A stretch of DNA of 64,000 bases from Breviolum minutum Mf 1.05b.01 (GCA_000507305.1 DF239093.1:271977-335976); one strand, 5' to 3'. Shown: positions 10,093-22,547, counted from the stretch's first letter. Notes: generated from the letters alone by a model not told the origin. A program made the numbers and translations.

Positions 10093-10532
10093 AGAAAAAC
10101 TAATGCTTTGCTCATTTTATTTTTTGGGACTTCCTTATTAATCATCTTCGCAAACCAGGGATTGCATCGAATGGAGCGTCGTTTGAAGACGAGAGTTCCA
10201 CCCGGACTTGGGGTTTCCATGATGCCTTCAGGTTCCATATTAGGTTTGTTCAGGTGTGTAATGCTTTTTTCACCTTCCCATAATCTAGAATAGCTGGAAA
10301 ATCCTCACCAATAAATGGCTCATGAAAATATGTGTCTTACTTGGAAAAAGGGAAGCCTAGCATGGAGATGAATGCTACAGCAGGAACTGGTGGGTTAGTG
10401 GATACACCTCGGAGGTTAGTGGAATCTTCCTACACCGAGGGGCCGCGAGAGAAAGCATTGGGTTCAAGAAGCGGCACCAGATTTTGTGCCTAGCAATGGC
10501 AAGGAGAAACCTCGAAAGAAAGTTGAGGTTGC

Positions 10533-10660
10533 TATACCCTAGGGATCCTTGCTCACCTTCTGAGAATGGTAATGGAACCTAAATACTATCCTGAGGTGAT
10601 TGGACATCCCAATCATTCTCTGACGTTAGGTGAGCCAGGATCCCTAAGGATAGGTGTTGT
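10533..10660. mobile_element. Miniature inverted-repeat element, family F
   Basis: CCTAGGGATCCTTGCTCACC and inverted GGTGAGCCAGGATCCCTAAG bracket about 85 bases. Relatives lie at 42766-42892 (inside an intron of G2) and 61387-61497. Confidence 0.6.
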
Positions 10661-10846
10661 TGGCCAACCTTGAGGGAGGTCATGGGAGATAGTTTTTTCA
10701 TTGGTTTATTTGAAGTGGAACATGAGATTCGTTGAACCCCCAGCCCCAAGGAATTCTGTAGTCCCATTTGGTCCATTTGGGGGGATTTAAAACCAAGTTG
10801 CAGCGCCTTTTAAAGATGGGGGTTGAAGAATGTGCTATCTACTACG

Positions 10847-10978
10847 TACTGTTGATGGCAACCAGAAATCCGACGAGAAAACCACCGTGTGGATGGTGCT
10901 AAAACCTTGTAAATAATGGTAGATAAACAACTACCAACTTTAACTGGTGATCGCCGGATTTCTGAACCATCAAGAGTA
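10847..10978. mobile_element. Miniature inverted-repeat element, family B
   Basis: Ends TACTGTTGATGGCAACCAGA and inverted GGATTTCTGAACCATCAAGA match. The core has CCTTGTAAATAATGGTAG. It is a complete copy. Confidence 0.7.
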
Positions 10979-11479
10979 TGAATCCACCAAGTAGTCCTTT
11001 GTTCGAGGTGCCCTTGTGGTCTAAGTTCCAGAGTTCAAACCAAATCATCAGTCGGATGCTTCGCTCGTGTGGACCGAAAACCCAATGGGCAGCATCACTA
11101 AAACTAAAACTCTTCCTGAAAGCACAAACATATTTCCTGCAATTAATGAGTCTCAGTCGATTCTTGCTTGGCCTGATTTTAAAGACATTGTCGTTGTTTG
11201 TAAATATGTTTGATGCAATCCAAGATTCATTAGACAATCTCACGTAGATACACTCCTTTTACTAATGTTTTTTGTTTAACCGCATACCACAACGATCAAG
11301 TCAAAATCATGACTCGACATTCATCGAATTCACCCTTGTTCATGCATGACCTTGAGCAAGGGATCCTGCACCTAATAATAGGCCCCCAAACTGTTGTAAT
11401 ATAGATGTATCCCCAGTTTCACACACTTACAGCTTGGGTTAAGTCCCGGATTTACTGGTGTTACATCACATTTACAGTA

Positions 11480-11720
11480 ACTGGGGAAACGTCCGTTCGG
11501 GCTACAGAAACCGCCGCTGATTTCCAGGAGCTCCCACCACCCTCCGTCTTGCCAGACAGTTTGCCGGGCTTGGCCTCGGCGGTCACCAGGCCTTTGTTGA
11601 AGCCGTCCCTTGAACGGCAACCCCCGCGATCGGTGGTGCGGTTCGAACGGAAGGGAGCGAGCGATGAACGGAGCTATAGTCCCGTTTCGAGAAAAGCACA
11701 TCTTTCAGTTTTTGCCTCAT
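11480..11720 (+). other. GC-rich exon-like island, frame unresolved
   Basis: A 240-base repeat-free stretch is clearly richer in G+C than its surroundings. It follows TTTACAG and stays open on the plus strand (frame with ELPPPSVLPDSLPGLASA) but is also open on the minus strand. I cannot assign a product or decide the strand. Confidence 0.3.
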
Positions 11721-12040
11721 GGTGGTTTCAACAAGGTTTAGTTACTTGATTCGAGAGCTTCGACAATTGGTGAAGTTTCAATGGGTTTTGCAACATTTTT
11801 CACCAAAAAAAATGCATGGAGGGTGAAATAGTGCTAGCAAGTTTGGACGAAGTTTCTGGCATAATTGATATCGATGAAGTATCAAGTTGTTCTGATCTAT
11901 TGAGATCATACACACACATGCTGGGATCGAACAAAAAGGGCTGCGACGAATGTCGATTTTTTTCTGAGACGCATCAAAGGTGATGGTTATCAACCTGCTT
12001 AAGTATGATGTTTTAAATGATATTTAAAATGGGTACCCTT

Positions 12041-12136
12041 CCTGAAACTAACATAGCACCCAAAAATGATGGTTTCCAATAGGAATCTCCTTTTCCAGGG
12101 GTGTATTTTCAGGTGCCATGTTATTTCAGGGAGGGT
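12041..12136. mobile_element. Miniature inverted-repeat element, family D
   Basis: CCTGAAACTAACATAGCACC at the left pairs with GCCATGTTATTTCAGGGAGG at the right. The inner ACCCAAAAATGATGG is the family core. Confidence 0.6.
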
Positions 12137-12729
12137 ACATGTTCATTGCAAAACCCATCCAAAGAGGAGCTCAAGGCCGCCAATCATTCATGGCATGTGC
12201 AGCTAACCTCTCAGATATGTGAGGAAAAGATGTTTGCTTCGGCGATTCAAATCGGAGAAGTTGACTTTTTTTCTTCATTTGGTTAAATTAGCTCACAAGA
12301 CCTCACCGATTTTCTCCAATTTCTAGCCGGGTTAGGAAGGGGCATGACATCCCCTTATTTCAAGGGAAATCCAGGTTGGTGATTCATTCATATGTTTTCA
12401 AAGTTGCATCTGAAGACTGGTCATTGTGTTGGACAACTCAGTGAGGAAACCCCAAGGTTGGACTATTGGCTGGGTAACCTTATTACCCAGTGTCATGTAC
12501 AGTTGATCATATCATTTTTGTGAAAAAAACATATCCAATCTATGATTTCTGTGAGTAATATCATTAATCATGGGTATATGGAATGATATGCAAAATACGT
12601 GCGATCATAAAACTTCCAAAAACTGTGTTTTCCACCCCCTCCCCCTCAGATTGCCTTTTTTTGGATAAGTTTCCCCACTAAGTTTACAAGAAACACCCAG
12701 AAATTCGTGTTTTTATCCGTTTTTTTAAG

Positions 12730-13116
12730 CCGTGCTGGAGCCAAACAACATCCTAAGGACCTTAGATGAGCTCTTATACACCAAGGCCCCCGGGGCAGTC
12801 CCGGTGAAGTCGTGAACGAAAAACCCTAAAACCATGAACTCCAAAAAAACGTGGAAGTGACCAGCATGGGGGGGCCTGTGTTTTTGTTGTTTCCTCTTTT
12901 TTGGGGGCATGAAATTCTATTGAATGTTTTATTGGTGTTGAGGGTCAAGTTTGGGTGTTGGATCAATGTGTTTTTGGATGATTGGAAGAACCCGTCGTCA
13001 TGTTTACTTCCGTCAGCTTTCCATTTGGGCACACGATTTCAGGACCGCTTCCCTCACGGAAGCAAAAGGTCGTCTGATGAAGGATTTTTTTAACCAAATG
13101 CCCTTACTTCAAGAGT
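12730..13116 (+). CDS. Two candidate 3' exons, unrecognised (12730-12815, about 12986-13116)
   Basis: The first follows CGTTTTTTTAAG and reads EPNNILRTLDELLYTKAPGA to a TGA at 12813-12815, or ends earlier at a GTGAAG donor (12804). The second follows GATTGGAAG, reads RRHVYFRQLSIWAHDFRTAS and stops at TGA about 13114. Phases do not connect directly if the GTGAAG donor is used. No family is recognised. A GC-rich patch at 12155-12225 upstream (KEELKAANHSWHVQL) could be a further exon. Confidence 0.27.
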
Positions 13117-13212
13117 GAATGCAATGGGATATTGTTTTTCTGGCTTTGGAGGTAATGGTAAAGGATGGTCTGACGCTAGCAGTTCATCACCTAAGTGGCA
13201 TGATTTTTTTTC

Positions 13213-13323
13213 GGATGTTTCCTAAAAGGGTGGGTTTTCCCCCCAAATCATCCATTTTAATAGGGTTTTTCCATTATTTTCACCATCCATTTTGGGGTAG
13301 CCCTATTTTTGGAAGCACCCATA
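13213..13323. mobile_element. Miniature inverted-repeat element, family A (inverted orientation)
   Basis: It reads TCGGATGTTTCCTAAAAGGG, then CCAAATCATCCATTTTAATA, and ends TATTTTTGGAAGCACCCAT. This is the reverse orientation of the copy at 8064. Confidence 0.75.
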
Positions 13324-13739
13324 CGTCACGGTAAGCAACATATCCTTAGCCAAGCGTGCCTCCCGGCTGGCCCCTGTCAGCCTCGCTGTTGCAATTGGTC
13401 ACAGAGTACCCAACAGAAGCACCGAGTTGATGGACGTTTGAATTGAGTTTCGGTTTGGAACGGGGACATACATTTGCTTGTAAACCTGTAAATCCTAAGT
13501 ATCAATTTATATCCCGGATGCTAATTATACCGATACCTACCAGTGTTTTTTTTGCAAGGGCTTCTGGAGGGAAAGTTGGTTTGATTTTTTTTTTGCAAAA
13601 ACCAATCCAACAAGCAAATCAAAGAAATGGCCAGGGCCGTCGCTTGCTTTGGGGTGGTATGGTGCCGAGGCATGGTTTGGCTGATTTTTTTCTATGGGGG
13701 GTAGATGGGCGGAATAAGCCGCAATACTTAGAAGTAGGT

Positions 13740-14200
13740 TATACTTAGAAGTGGGTTATACATGAATGATTAATGTATAGCTGGGTTACAGCTGTTGTAT
13801 TATAAATTATACTAGTGCTTGTATGTATCTACACGATGCTTGTTGTGATATTTATAAACTGGATTTAAGGTATCTAATCTATATTATGTGTATTATTATA
13901 TATCGTACATTCGTATGATATTTATTTGATACTACACCATTACAGTATACCTAATTTTTATGAGTGACTTCGAATAGATCTAGTGCATTATTCAGAATAG
14001 CTGCCAACTTGATGTCTGCCATAGCTCCCAGAATTCATCATGAACGCGCAGATTGGACACAAGTCTTGCTGTAGGTTGTCACATCCACTTGTGCTATTTT
14101 TTTTAAGCACACAAAAACTGACAGTGATCTTTTGGTCAGGTTGGTTGTAATTTGTTTTTTCATATTTATCAACTCATTCTAATAGTAGTTTAAATCATAA
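13740..14200. other. AT-rich intergenic stretch without visible feature
   Basis: A mostly A+T stretch with many short stops on all frames. No inverted element, exon-like island or RNA gene could be seen. Confidence 0.5.
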
Positions 14201-14289
14201 AGCTTCCTTTTGGGGAATTACCACGAGTTTGGAGAGTTGAACTTCACCAAATATTTGTCAACTTTTTTGAACAACAAGGACTATAGCCG

Positions 14290-14752
14290 AGCCTCCAAAC
14301 TTGTGATGTTAGCAGCTGCCTTGCTTGATTTTTCAACAAGGATTCGAGGCCACCCTGATGCAGGGACCACTAAGGGAAATTTTATCACTCTTTTCGTGGG
14401 TAAATTCGAGGCTGAAATCTCTGTGAATTTGAGGCCCATCAAAGGAATTTGAGTTTCAAATAGCTTCCTATGAATTGGCTGGCTTAAAATTATTGGCGCT
14501 CCAGATTTAGTCAACTTTGGGGAAGTGGTTTTGGGATTGATTTTAGGGGCACCCCCAAGTAACAATCCCTTTCACAAGGGGATCCCAGGAATCCAAACCA
14601 CCATCCCAAACCACCAAGTTACCATTGCAGATGACTCAAATCTGCAGTCCCAAACTGAGAGACACATACAGAGGGCATTTGAGGGATGCAATAACTTAAG
14701 GCCAACACGTACTAAAGTTAGTTGCAAAGATCTTCCTGATTTCAAGAAGTGA
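14290..14752 (+). other. Exon-like islands, strand uncertain
   Basis: At 14290-14390 the plus frame reads SRASKLVMLAAALLDFSTRI while an equally long frame is open on the minus strand. At 14610-14752 the plus frame reads SQTERHIQRAFEGCNNLRPT to a TGA. Neither matches a family I know. Confidence 0.22.
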
Positions 14753-16187
14753 AGATGTAAGCTGAAAGTTCTGAAGAGGTCTGAAGAAACACAGAAGTTG
14801 ATCTGGAGACCATAGGGAAAATCTCCCAGCGCCAATTGCATGTCAGTCAACAAGTGCGGAACACAAGATATGAATCAGTGACCATTTTCCCTATGAACAA
14901 TACATACTATACACATCTATAGAGTGTTACCCAGAATATCGATATTTTAAAGGGAGCTACCCTTTCCAAAGTATCATCCCTCTTGAATTTCAATGGCTGA
15001 GGATTGAAACCCAGAATCTTGAGTCCAACATATGGAGGGAAAGCTAGTTTTGCCACCATCATTGTCCTCAAATAACCCACTAATAGGATATGGAGATATA
15101 TCTGTGTACAATGATGTATATAGATGATATAATGTACATATTTAATTTCGCACAGCCACAGACATCTACATATGAAATAGATATACATTCCACATCAATA
15201 CATAATGTAAATACAGTATATGTCATCTCAGTGTTGCACTGCAGAAGTCCAATGCCAATGCCACTGCAGGCTCCCCAGTGTTCCAAAGCTGATGAACACA
15301 TGCCCTGAGCCTCCGCATACAGTAAGATGAGCAGTTCAGCCATTTTGAAGTCCAAAGTAGTCTGTTTTTAAAGCAAGGCAGGTGTCAAATGAGATTTTTT
15401 TACTTCTCCTTTTGAATTCAAAAGGAGAAAGTTCAGCAAATGAAGTTGTTTTAACCCTGGTGTTTGGAAGTCCTTTTTTGTTTTGCTTGATGGAAATTTC
15501 AACATCTCTTCAGAGAGATTATCTATCCTCTTTTGACACCCATGCCATTGGGGGAAAAAACCCGCTACAACGCCAAGTGGTTTGACCTTGGGGTTGTCCA
15601 CCATTTTCCATGCTCGTTTCCGAGAGCAACAAAAAAGACGCAAGTGCCGTGCAGAATTGCATGTGCAAGAAACAATTGGGACCTTTGGGATTTTTTTTCC
15701 CACCATTTGTGGGACCAAACAATCCAAAAGAGAATAATTTAAAGGTCATGATTTTGACTTTGAAAAATTGGATGGCTGACAGAGATTCCGCACTTTTTAG
15801 TCTTTCTGCAACAAAAATGCAAGAGACAAACATAGTTTTTTCAATATCGTCAAAAGAGTGTTGGTGATCCGGCGACAGTTTGGACATTCCTAAACCTTGG
15901 AAAACAAATGTAATTTCCATTATCTTCCCCCTAAAGCCTAAAACCAGCAATCCAGTTGCCGAGAAAAATAGTGCATATATATGTATATATTCTAGGACAA
16001 AAGGCCCGCCAGGAAAACTGTGTCTCCGGAAATCTCTGCCGGCTTAAAATCCGCCTCCGGCAAGTGTAACCGGAGTTTTTTTTTTTTTTCTCGGTTTTGG
16101 AGCCGCGCCAAGTGGTTGGTTGGTGAAGGTGAGTTGGGGCGCTTTGGATATGTAACACAGAGTTGCATATCCTCCCTCAAAGTAACA

Positions 16188-16312
16188 TACTGTTAATGGT
16201 TCAGAAATCCAGCTAATCAGTTGAGGTTGGTAGTTGAAATCCCATGATCTACAAGGTTTTAGCACCATCCCAGGTGGTTTTCTCGCCGGATTTCTGGTTG
16301 CCATCAACGTCG
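16188..16312. mobile_element. Miniature inverted-repeat element, family B
   Basis: Ends TACTGTTAATGGTTCAGAAA and inverted GGATTTCTGGTTGCCATCAA are present. The copy is complete and lies next to a GC-rich patch at 16000-16130. Confidence 0.65.
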
Positions 16313-16795
16313 TAGCACCTGAGTTCATGGATGGAATCCTGGAATATGATCCGGCTTCCTTTTGGGTTTCGCCTAACAATATTTACCCCAAAAAAACTAC
16401 CCAAATGGAGGTAGATAGACCGGTCCCGTTAAGAAGCTCATCACATTTGCTTACAACAGAAGCACTAAAATTTCAGGAAGGCGTGACCGATGGAAAGTCC
16501 CGATCAGATTTACAGAATTAGGAGTTGAGTACATGGTTCCCATAACATAATTGGTTGGTGAAGTAGCTATAGACATCTTAAATCATTGCTATACATATAT
16601 ACAAATGTTTGATTTTGATGTTTGGAATTCAGTAAGTTGTAGGTTGCAATGATGAGATTCACCAAGACCTGTTGAACTTCAACCATGTTCTCTTTTCACC
16701 CAGGAACCACGAGGAGACTGGATTCGGTGGTTTCAAGCATTCTTTATTTTAAACCTTACCTGGGGATACCTGGGGAAATGATCCAATTTGACTCA

Positions 16796-16932
16796 TACTG
16801 TTGATGGTAGAAATCCTCCACCACCCAACATGCATGAAACCTTGTAAATAATGAGATATTTACCATATCAACTGGTGCCGGATTTCTTCCATCAACAGTA
16901 TTTTTCAAACGGGTTGAAACCACCAACCAGAT
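16796..16932. mobile_element. Family B element followed by a family E end
   Basis: A complete family B copy (TACTGTTGATGGTAGAAATC to GGATTTCTTCCATCAACAGT, 16796-16900) is directly followed by CAAACGGGTTGAAACCACCA, the right end of family E. The matching left E end may lie near 16730. This suggests B inserted into an E copy. Confidence 0.55.
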
Positions 16933-17162
16933 TGTCATTTTAATTGACCAACCAGCAGTACAATGAATTGTCACCAGGGATTTTGGGAAAAATACTCACA
17001 TACTGAGATGGGTGCTTCAATGAAATGATTGAAACAAACAACTGGTTTGTTTTTTGTTTAATGCTGAACGGTTACAACCTGGAAAACTAACATAGAACCT
17101 GAACATCATCCCTTTTGAAATTTCTATAATCTTCCAATCTTCCAAGCCACCACCCTTCCCAG

Positions 17163-17281
17163 GAACCAACTTCATTGCAATTGGTGGTAACGAAGAACAT
17201 ATCCAAATGGTAATGAGATTCCATGAAACACCCTCACCAACCAACACCCACATCCACCTGGCTTTTGCCAACGCCGCGTGA
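17163..17281 (+). CDS. Candidate terminal exon, unrecognised
   Basis: It follows CACCCTTCCCAG, a clean acceptor. After two leading bases it reads IAIGGNEEHIQMVMRFHETP and stops with TGA at 17279-17281. The minus strand is also open, so this remains a weak call. Confidence 0.27.
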
Positions 17282-17557
17282 ATGGCACGACCTAAGACAG
17301 GAAGTGTCTTTACAACTTGGATTTTGTGGAGGAAGAAAAACTTGGAAGTTTTTGTTTTGCAAGTCTTGGTTAGTTGGGATTCTTAAATCAGGAATATGTT
17401 TTGCATATCTTGGAACTCCCCCCAAAAAAAATGCCTGGAACAAAACTCCAGCAACTCCCAGGGCGCCATCTTTTTTCCCACAGTTTGGATCAAACCCATT
17501 AAGGTTTTCCGAGGGAACAGCAAACTAAAATCGATTTTCCAAGAAAGTTCACACATT

Positions 17558-17647
17558 CCCATAGGATCCATGTATGGTATATTCACCTACATTTGGCTTA
17601 AATTTATGGTAAATGTAGGTAAATATACCATACATGGATCCTATGGG
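17558..17647. mobile_element. Near-perfect palindrome, family C
   Basis: CCCATAGGATCCATGTATGG at the left and CCATACATGGATCCTATGGG at the right are exact inverses. Pairing continues inward through TATATT(C/T)ACCTACATTT with one mismatch, leaving a loop of about 14 bases. Copies: 2908, 8288, 20904, 24311, 30033, 31137 and 57790. Confidence 0.8.
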
Positions 17648-18189
17648 ATTGGAAGAATAATGAAAAAAAACACCTAAAGTTCACCGGAACATGGGATTTC
17701 TCCTGGAAAAGGAGATTCCGATCTTGGAAGCCAGCATTTTCAGCTTCCAGCCGTTAGATATATCGGGGGTTGCATAGGTAACTTTTTTTGTTTTACGGCA
17801 AAAGGGGTGAATTTCCCATTAACAAAAAATACCAAAGATCTCTGCAATTTTCATGACAAAACACCACGACAAAAAGCCGCCGTTTTTCGGTCAGTAGGTT
17901 ACTCCGTTGAGGATCGGGGAATCTGAGCCCAAGATGATCCAACCAATCTGGATGGAATTTGAAAGTAGATTATCCAGAAGTAAGAAGTGTCCATGGCGCC
18001 CAACATTTGGCACGCCAAAGGCAATAGAAATGACATCATTTTATCAAGCTTTCTGGGGGATCACGTTCCATTAAAGATAGGATACATGCTCGGAATACGA
18101 AGATCAGTAGTTTTGATGACACTTCTTTACCTCTTTACCATTCTTACTATGTTTAAAACTGATCTTTGAATATCTTTGATCATTATCAG

Positions 18190-18370
18190 TTCCATCTTCT
18201 TTATTTTTGAGGCTAGTCGCCCCTCATCTACCAGACTCTGCCTCTGAGGTTGCCTCAAATCTTCATGCGGCCATATGCTGTGTAGGGAGTCCCGTAGTCA
18301 TTTCAAGCCGAGCTGCTTACCTCTTTCTCCCCGTAGTCATGAAGTGGAAAACGGCTGCAAAGTTTGAAAG
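18190..18370 (+). CDS. Candidate internal exon, unrecognised
   Basis: Preceded by TTATCAG and followed by GTAGCC after GAAAG. The frame, after two leading bases, is open for 59 codons and includes SASEVASNLHAAICCVGSPV. No domain is recognised. Further open plus-strand stretches to 18723 might belong with it, but their phases do not link. Confidence 0.3.
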
Positions 18371-19567
18371 GTAGCCAACTACTATTGGAGGCACCTGGTT
18401 TCAGTTTTTCACTTCTATATATGACTTCTATGATTATGGGAGAAAGGGTACTTGTATGATCCCCTGAGTTTACTTAAGCGACCAATAGAACTTTTCTGTT
18501 TCGAAGCTACAAATCCCAAAGTCCATTTGAAAAACAACATGACTGATGCACCTAAAAGGTAGGGAAGTCTCCATATATTTTTTTCAAATGTCAACCGCCG
18601 ACATGAAAAATCGGAGGTTGAATGTGTGGGTTGACAAAAGCCACATCTTTGCAACTTCAAATGTGTTCATTCTTGAGCCCTCTATCTTGATGCCATGCAC
18701 ATACGAAAGGCATGCCAGAAGTTGAAAACTGGAAAACTTCAGAAAACAGAAAATGAATTAAACCACAAGACCAGAATAGCTATGTTTCTTTATACAAAAT
18801 TCATTCCTGGTAATTTTTGTTTAGCCATTTCTTGTGAATGAGGTGGCAACAACTGCCCGAGCAATCCGACCAACTGAAGCGAGAGAAGTTGGAGTTGGGC
18901 TCGGAGTCTCGCTGAACCTGGGGTCCTAAACGACCCTGAACGACGTGATGAGGAATGAGGGATTCCCTTCCAAAGGTAGTTTTAAAGAAGATATGATCTG
19001 AGGGGTTATAATTTTTCTGGAGCTTTTCCAAGGTTTTAAAAAAGCGATGCTTATGTCATGGCATTGGTTTGGTGTGTTTTTTTGTTCAGATTTGCCCTAA
19101 TAGATCTTGGGAAAACTTGTAGGTCGCCCACAGATAGCTAGGCCTTCGCCTGAATACAAGGTACTGGTATGGGAGGGATCTTTCAGATTTTAAGATTTTT
19201 AAGGCACAAAAAATTGCAAGATCTTTTGATATGATTTTCATTGCTCATCTGGGTGATTCCAACAATTTAAAGGGAGATCTATCCCTAATCTTTCAAAACT
19301 TACCCAAATTCCTTGAGTTTGGAGAGATGTTTGGAGCCTCTAGCCGAACCTCAGGAGGTGGGAAAAGAAACACCTACTGCTTGGAGGATCATGCCAGGAC
19401 TTGTGAGTGCATAACCATGGTGATCGGAAGTCCCCTAACTGGGGTTGTTGCTGTTCCAAATGGCCTAAATGGCTTATAAAGCGGGGTTACTAACTACTTA
19501 CTAACTGGGATGATCCTCCAAGTGGGTATTGAGGTATGAATTGCCCAGCGGGTTTTTGTCATCTCAG

Positions 19568-19623
19568 GTGCAGCGGTTTTGCAGCTGCTGAAAGAGGCAG
19601 CGCAGCAGAGGACCTCAGATTGA
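19568..19623 (+). CDS. Short candidate exon, unrecognised
   Basis: A strong TTTTTGTCATCTCAG acceptor precedes a short helical frame, AAVLQLLKEAAQQRTSD, ending in TGA. It is too short to assign, and the opposite strand is open too. Confidence 0.22.
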
Positions 19624-20380
19624 TCCAGAGATGATTTCCAGATTGGGTTAGCTATATTTTCCTGAGATTTAACGTAGATATCCCAAAATATACCCACATC
19701 ATGAGTCATATTTCAAGCTGGAGATAGATTTTCCAGACGATTTTTTTTCTGGTATCTATGTTAAATCTCGGTGGTGTAAAGTTGATATATAACTCGGATA
19801 CTAGTCATTGATCCTATATCTTTCTGTGACATCCTTTTTTGTGAGTGAATTACAACGACTCTTGACGAGGGATGTAAGGCCCAAATGGTGGTGAGTAGTA
19901 AGTGCAGAATTTCTCAGCTATTTCAGGTTTACCATGTAGTTGGTGATAAATTTTCAATTGAAAAAACCAATAGCTGGATATGTAGATAGACATTCATGAA
20001 TACTCCACATAGTCTAGAAGGATACTATGTTGAATCCAATGTTTCAATAGATAGCTGATATTCATGTGGTGTTGTGTTATATGTTTATGGTGTAATAATA
20101 CTCGCTTCCGCTACACTTTGGCATTCATCATCACATCACGTGTTTCTGTGCCGTGATGTCCTGAGAAGGTCAAAGCATCGGAGAAACTCGAAAAAGGATG
20201 AGGAATTCAGGGTGGCAACATATTAATACAGTAACATGCACACAGAACTGTTGAATGGTGAACTATGGCTGAGAGAGCTGAGAGGCATCTTCCCTGAAGT
20301 TTTTTCAATCCGCTTGTGATTTTGGCGATGTCGCAGTATAGCCCTTATCAATGGGTTGTATTTGTGAATGTTTATAGAAT

Positions 20381-20495
20381 ACACCCGTGAAAATGAACAT
20401 GGAACCCAAAAATCAAGGTTTGGAAATGTTTGGAAGATGATTTTCCTTTTCAAAGAGGTGATTTTCAGGTTCCAGCGGTTCATTTTCCAGGATGT
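20381..20495. mobile_element. Miniature inverted-repeat element, family D
   Basis: ACACCCGTGAAAATGAACAT pairs with the right end GGTTCATTTTCCAGGATG. The core GGAACCCAAAAATCAAGG and AAGATGATTTTCCTTTTC is the family signature. Confidence 0.7.
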
Positions 20496-20903
20496 AGTTG
20501 TCCATCACTCTTTTGATGGACATGGAGATTTCGTTCCCGAATGCAATTTGTACATCTCTGCCATGGTGAACTAAGGCGCTGTCCCAACGCAACCTTAGAA
20601 CCGATGCTGAATGGAAACACTTGCAGGCAGGGAAAGTTCGAAAAAAGATTGATATAAATGGATCCTAATAACTAATAAATTGACAACATAGAACAAGGAC
20701 CTTGGTTGGCATTTGTAACATAGGGATCTTAAATGTGATAGATATAGATAAATTAATCCTACACTTTGTTGCGGGTCGCTATGATTTTGGCACCAAGTGG
20801 TTGGGCTCAGGTTAAGTATTTTTTGGCTGTAGTTGTCCAATGAAAAGAAACAACACATGCACAAGTATTTATCACCAACATGTGCAAAACATAGACTGTA
20901 GTA

Positions 20904-20990
20904 CCCATAGGATCTATCTATAGTATATTTACCTATAATTTTACCATGCAAATCAACTAAATGTATGTAAATATATCATACATTGGATGG
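20904..20990. mobile_element. Family C palindrome (diverged)
   Basis: CCCATAGGATCTATCTATAG to ATATATCATACATTGGATGG shows the hairpin layout with more mismatches than the 17558 copy. Confidence 0.6.
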
Positions 20991-21103
20991 TAAATGCGGC
21001 ATTGGATTTACCTTTTTTTCTCCTCGAATTGTTGTTGTGACAATCGTTGGGACAATTATTTCGGATGAAGCCTGGGAGATTTTGCGAGGGTTTTGGAGGT
21101 TCC

Positions 21104-21219
21104 ACACTGTTGATGGTTCAGAAATCCCAAGGCCAACCACCTGGCATGTATGAAACCCTGTAAACAACGAGATATTTACCATATCAACTGGTTAGCCGGA
21201 TTTCTTCCATCAACAGTAC
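21104..21219. mobile_element. Miniature inverted-repeat element, family B
   Basis: CACTGTTGATGGTTCAGAAA and inverted GGATTTCTTCCATCAACAGT bracket the core GAAACCCTGTAAACAACGAG. It is complete. Confidence 0.75.
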
Positions 21220-21229
21220 CACAAGCCAG

Positions 21230-21467
21230 TGAGCTGCTCAAAGAAGTCAACGAATCAATAAGGCTCGATCAACTTTTCTTACCGACATCTCCTGCAATTG
21301 TTCTGAATTGTGGCTCCCAGGCATGGTCAAGAGATGATGGCTTTCTTGTTGTCCGGCAACCTAAAGGGCTTGAAAGTCATCTGCAGTCGTATCATGAAAC
21401 AGGAAAAACAAGGTTGGTTCATGCTGGCTCCCCAAAATCGGGGAATTTTGAAGATTTATGGAAGTAA
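21230..21467 (+). CDS. Candidate exon downstream of a family B element, unrecognised
   Basis: Immediately after the element and a CCACAAG acceptor, the plus strand is open for about 79 codons (ELLKEVNESIRLDQLFLP near the start) to a TAA at about 21465. A second plus frame is open over much of the same span, so the reading frame is not certain. Confidence 0.3.
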
Positions 21468-21998
21468 ATCATTATGGAAGCAGATCCCTATGAATCACCA
21501 AGGTAAAAACGGAAGAACAAACTCAACTCAGGATTCAACAGTTGAAATTTGTACAACTGGGGCCGTTCTTGGTTGCCTTGTTCTTTGGGACAATTTTACT
21601 CTCAATTTTTTGTCGAAACTCTGAGAGTTGAAGTTACTTGTGAAAAACACCGTGATTCCTGGGAAAAAGCTTTGGGAAGGCGGCTTCTTCTCAACATTGG
21701 ACCTTGGTAAGGAAAAAGGTCGGCTTCATGAAGCTCATGGTTGTGGAAATGAAGCTTCCCCGAAATCGCCTACTAAGGGCCAGCCCGCGCGACCAGAGGC
21801 TGAAAACATATCTTTGGAAGGCTAGGAGTACTTAGGAAGCAGTAACCTTACCGCCAAAGGGACCAGGATTTTCATGGATTTTCCTTATGGTAGTGCATTG
21901 TTTGGGTTGGTGTCATATTAAATGACCCTGTAGGAGCTTCCTTCTTTTTCAAAAGCGTGGCTTGTTTTTGATTCAAAACAACGGTGGCGAACCCGAGG

Positions 21999-22323
21999 AT
22001 GGGCCTGTCAGATGCTCAAGAGTTTGGCAGCCCAAAGGTTCCATGGGATCGCCTTTCGATACTACGGAAATCCCAGGTTGAAGTAACATTTCTCCAGAAA
22101 ATTGGGGTGGGGGTGATGGTTTTTTTGTTTGAAGAAGAACATTGAATATATTGAATTTTTGGGAATACACTATTATTATCATGCCTGAAATCATCTAAAT
22201 CAAAACAATTGATTGGCGATTTGGCTTTTGGATTCTCAACTTAGAAATTCGACGTGAAATGTCTGATTTTTGCAGGGAAATCCAACCGATTCTGAGGACC
22301 CCCAATTTTCGAAAAGACATTAG
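21999..22323 (+). CDS. Two phase-compatible candidate exons, unrecognised (about 21999-22074, 22276-22323)
   Basis: The first reads GLSDAQEFGSPKVPWDRLSI and ends ATCCCAG before GTTGAA in phase 0. The second follows GATTTTTGCAG, starts in phase 0, reads NPTDSEDPQFSKRH and stops at TAG 22321-22323. The junction keeps the frame. The product is unknown. Confidence 0.3.
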
Positions 22324-22449
22324 AAAAGACACTTGTAAGCTCAAGCCATGTTGAGAAAACACACTGCATGGGGTTATATAGTTGGATTCACAAGTTTCAG
22401 CAAGACATTTATGACACGGCCCATTCTTTTCCAAAAGCCTTGTACAAAA

Positions 22450-22547
22450 CTGGTTGGTGCTATCAAATATTTTTTATTTTCACCCCTATTTGGGGAAGAT
22501 TTCCCATTTGACTGATATTTTTCAAATGGGTTGAAACCACCAACCAG
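22450..22547. mobile_element. Miniature inverted-repeat element, family E
   Basis: CTGGTTGGTGCTATCAAATA and inverted GGGTTGAAACCACCAACCAG flank the same TATTTTCACCCCTATTTGGG core as the copy at 432. Confidence 0.75.

Noticed and set aside
12950..12990. A second EF-hand-like FLDDW motif
   Set aside because: Only five residues match, with no SFEEF or CR-x-x-G partner nearby, and another frame in the same exon-like stretch is more continuous.
15368..15950. Open frames of 119 and 143 codons on the minus strand with shorter ones on plus
   Set aside because: Three frames on two strands are open together; none has splice signals or recognisable motifs that single it out.
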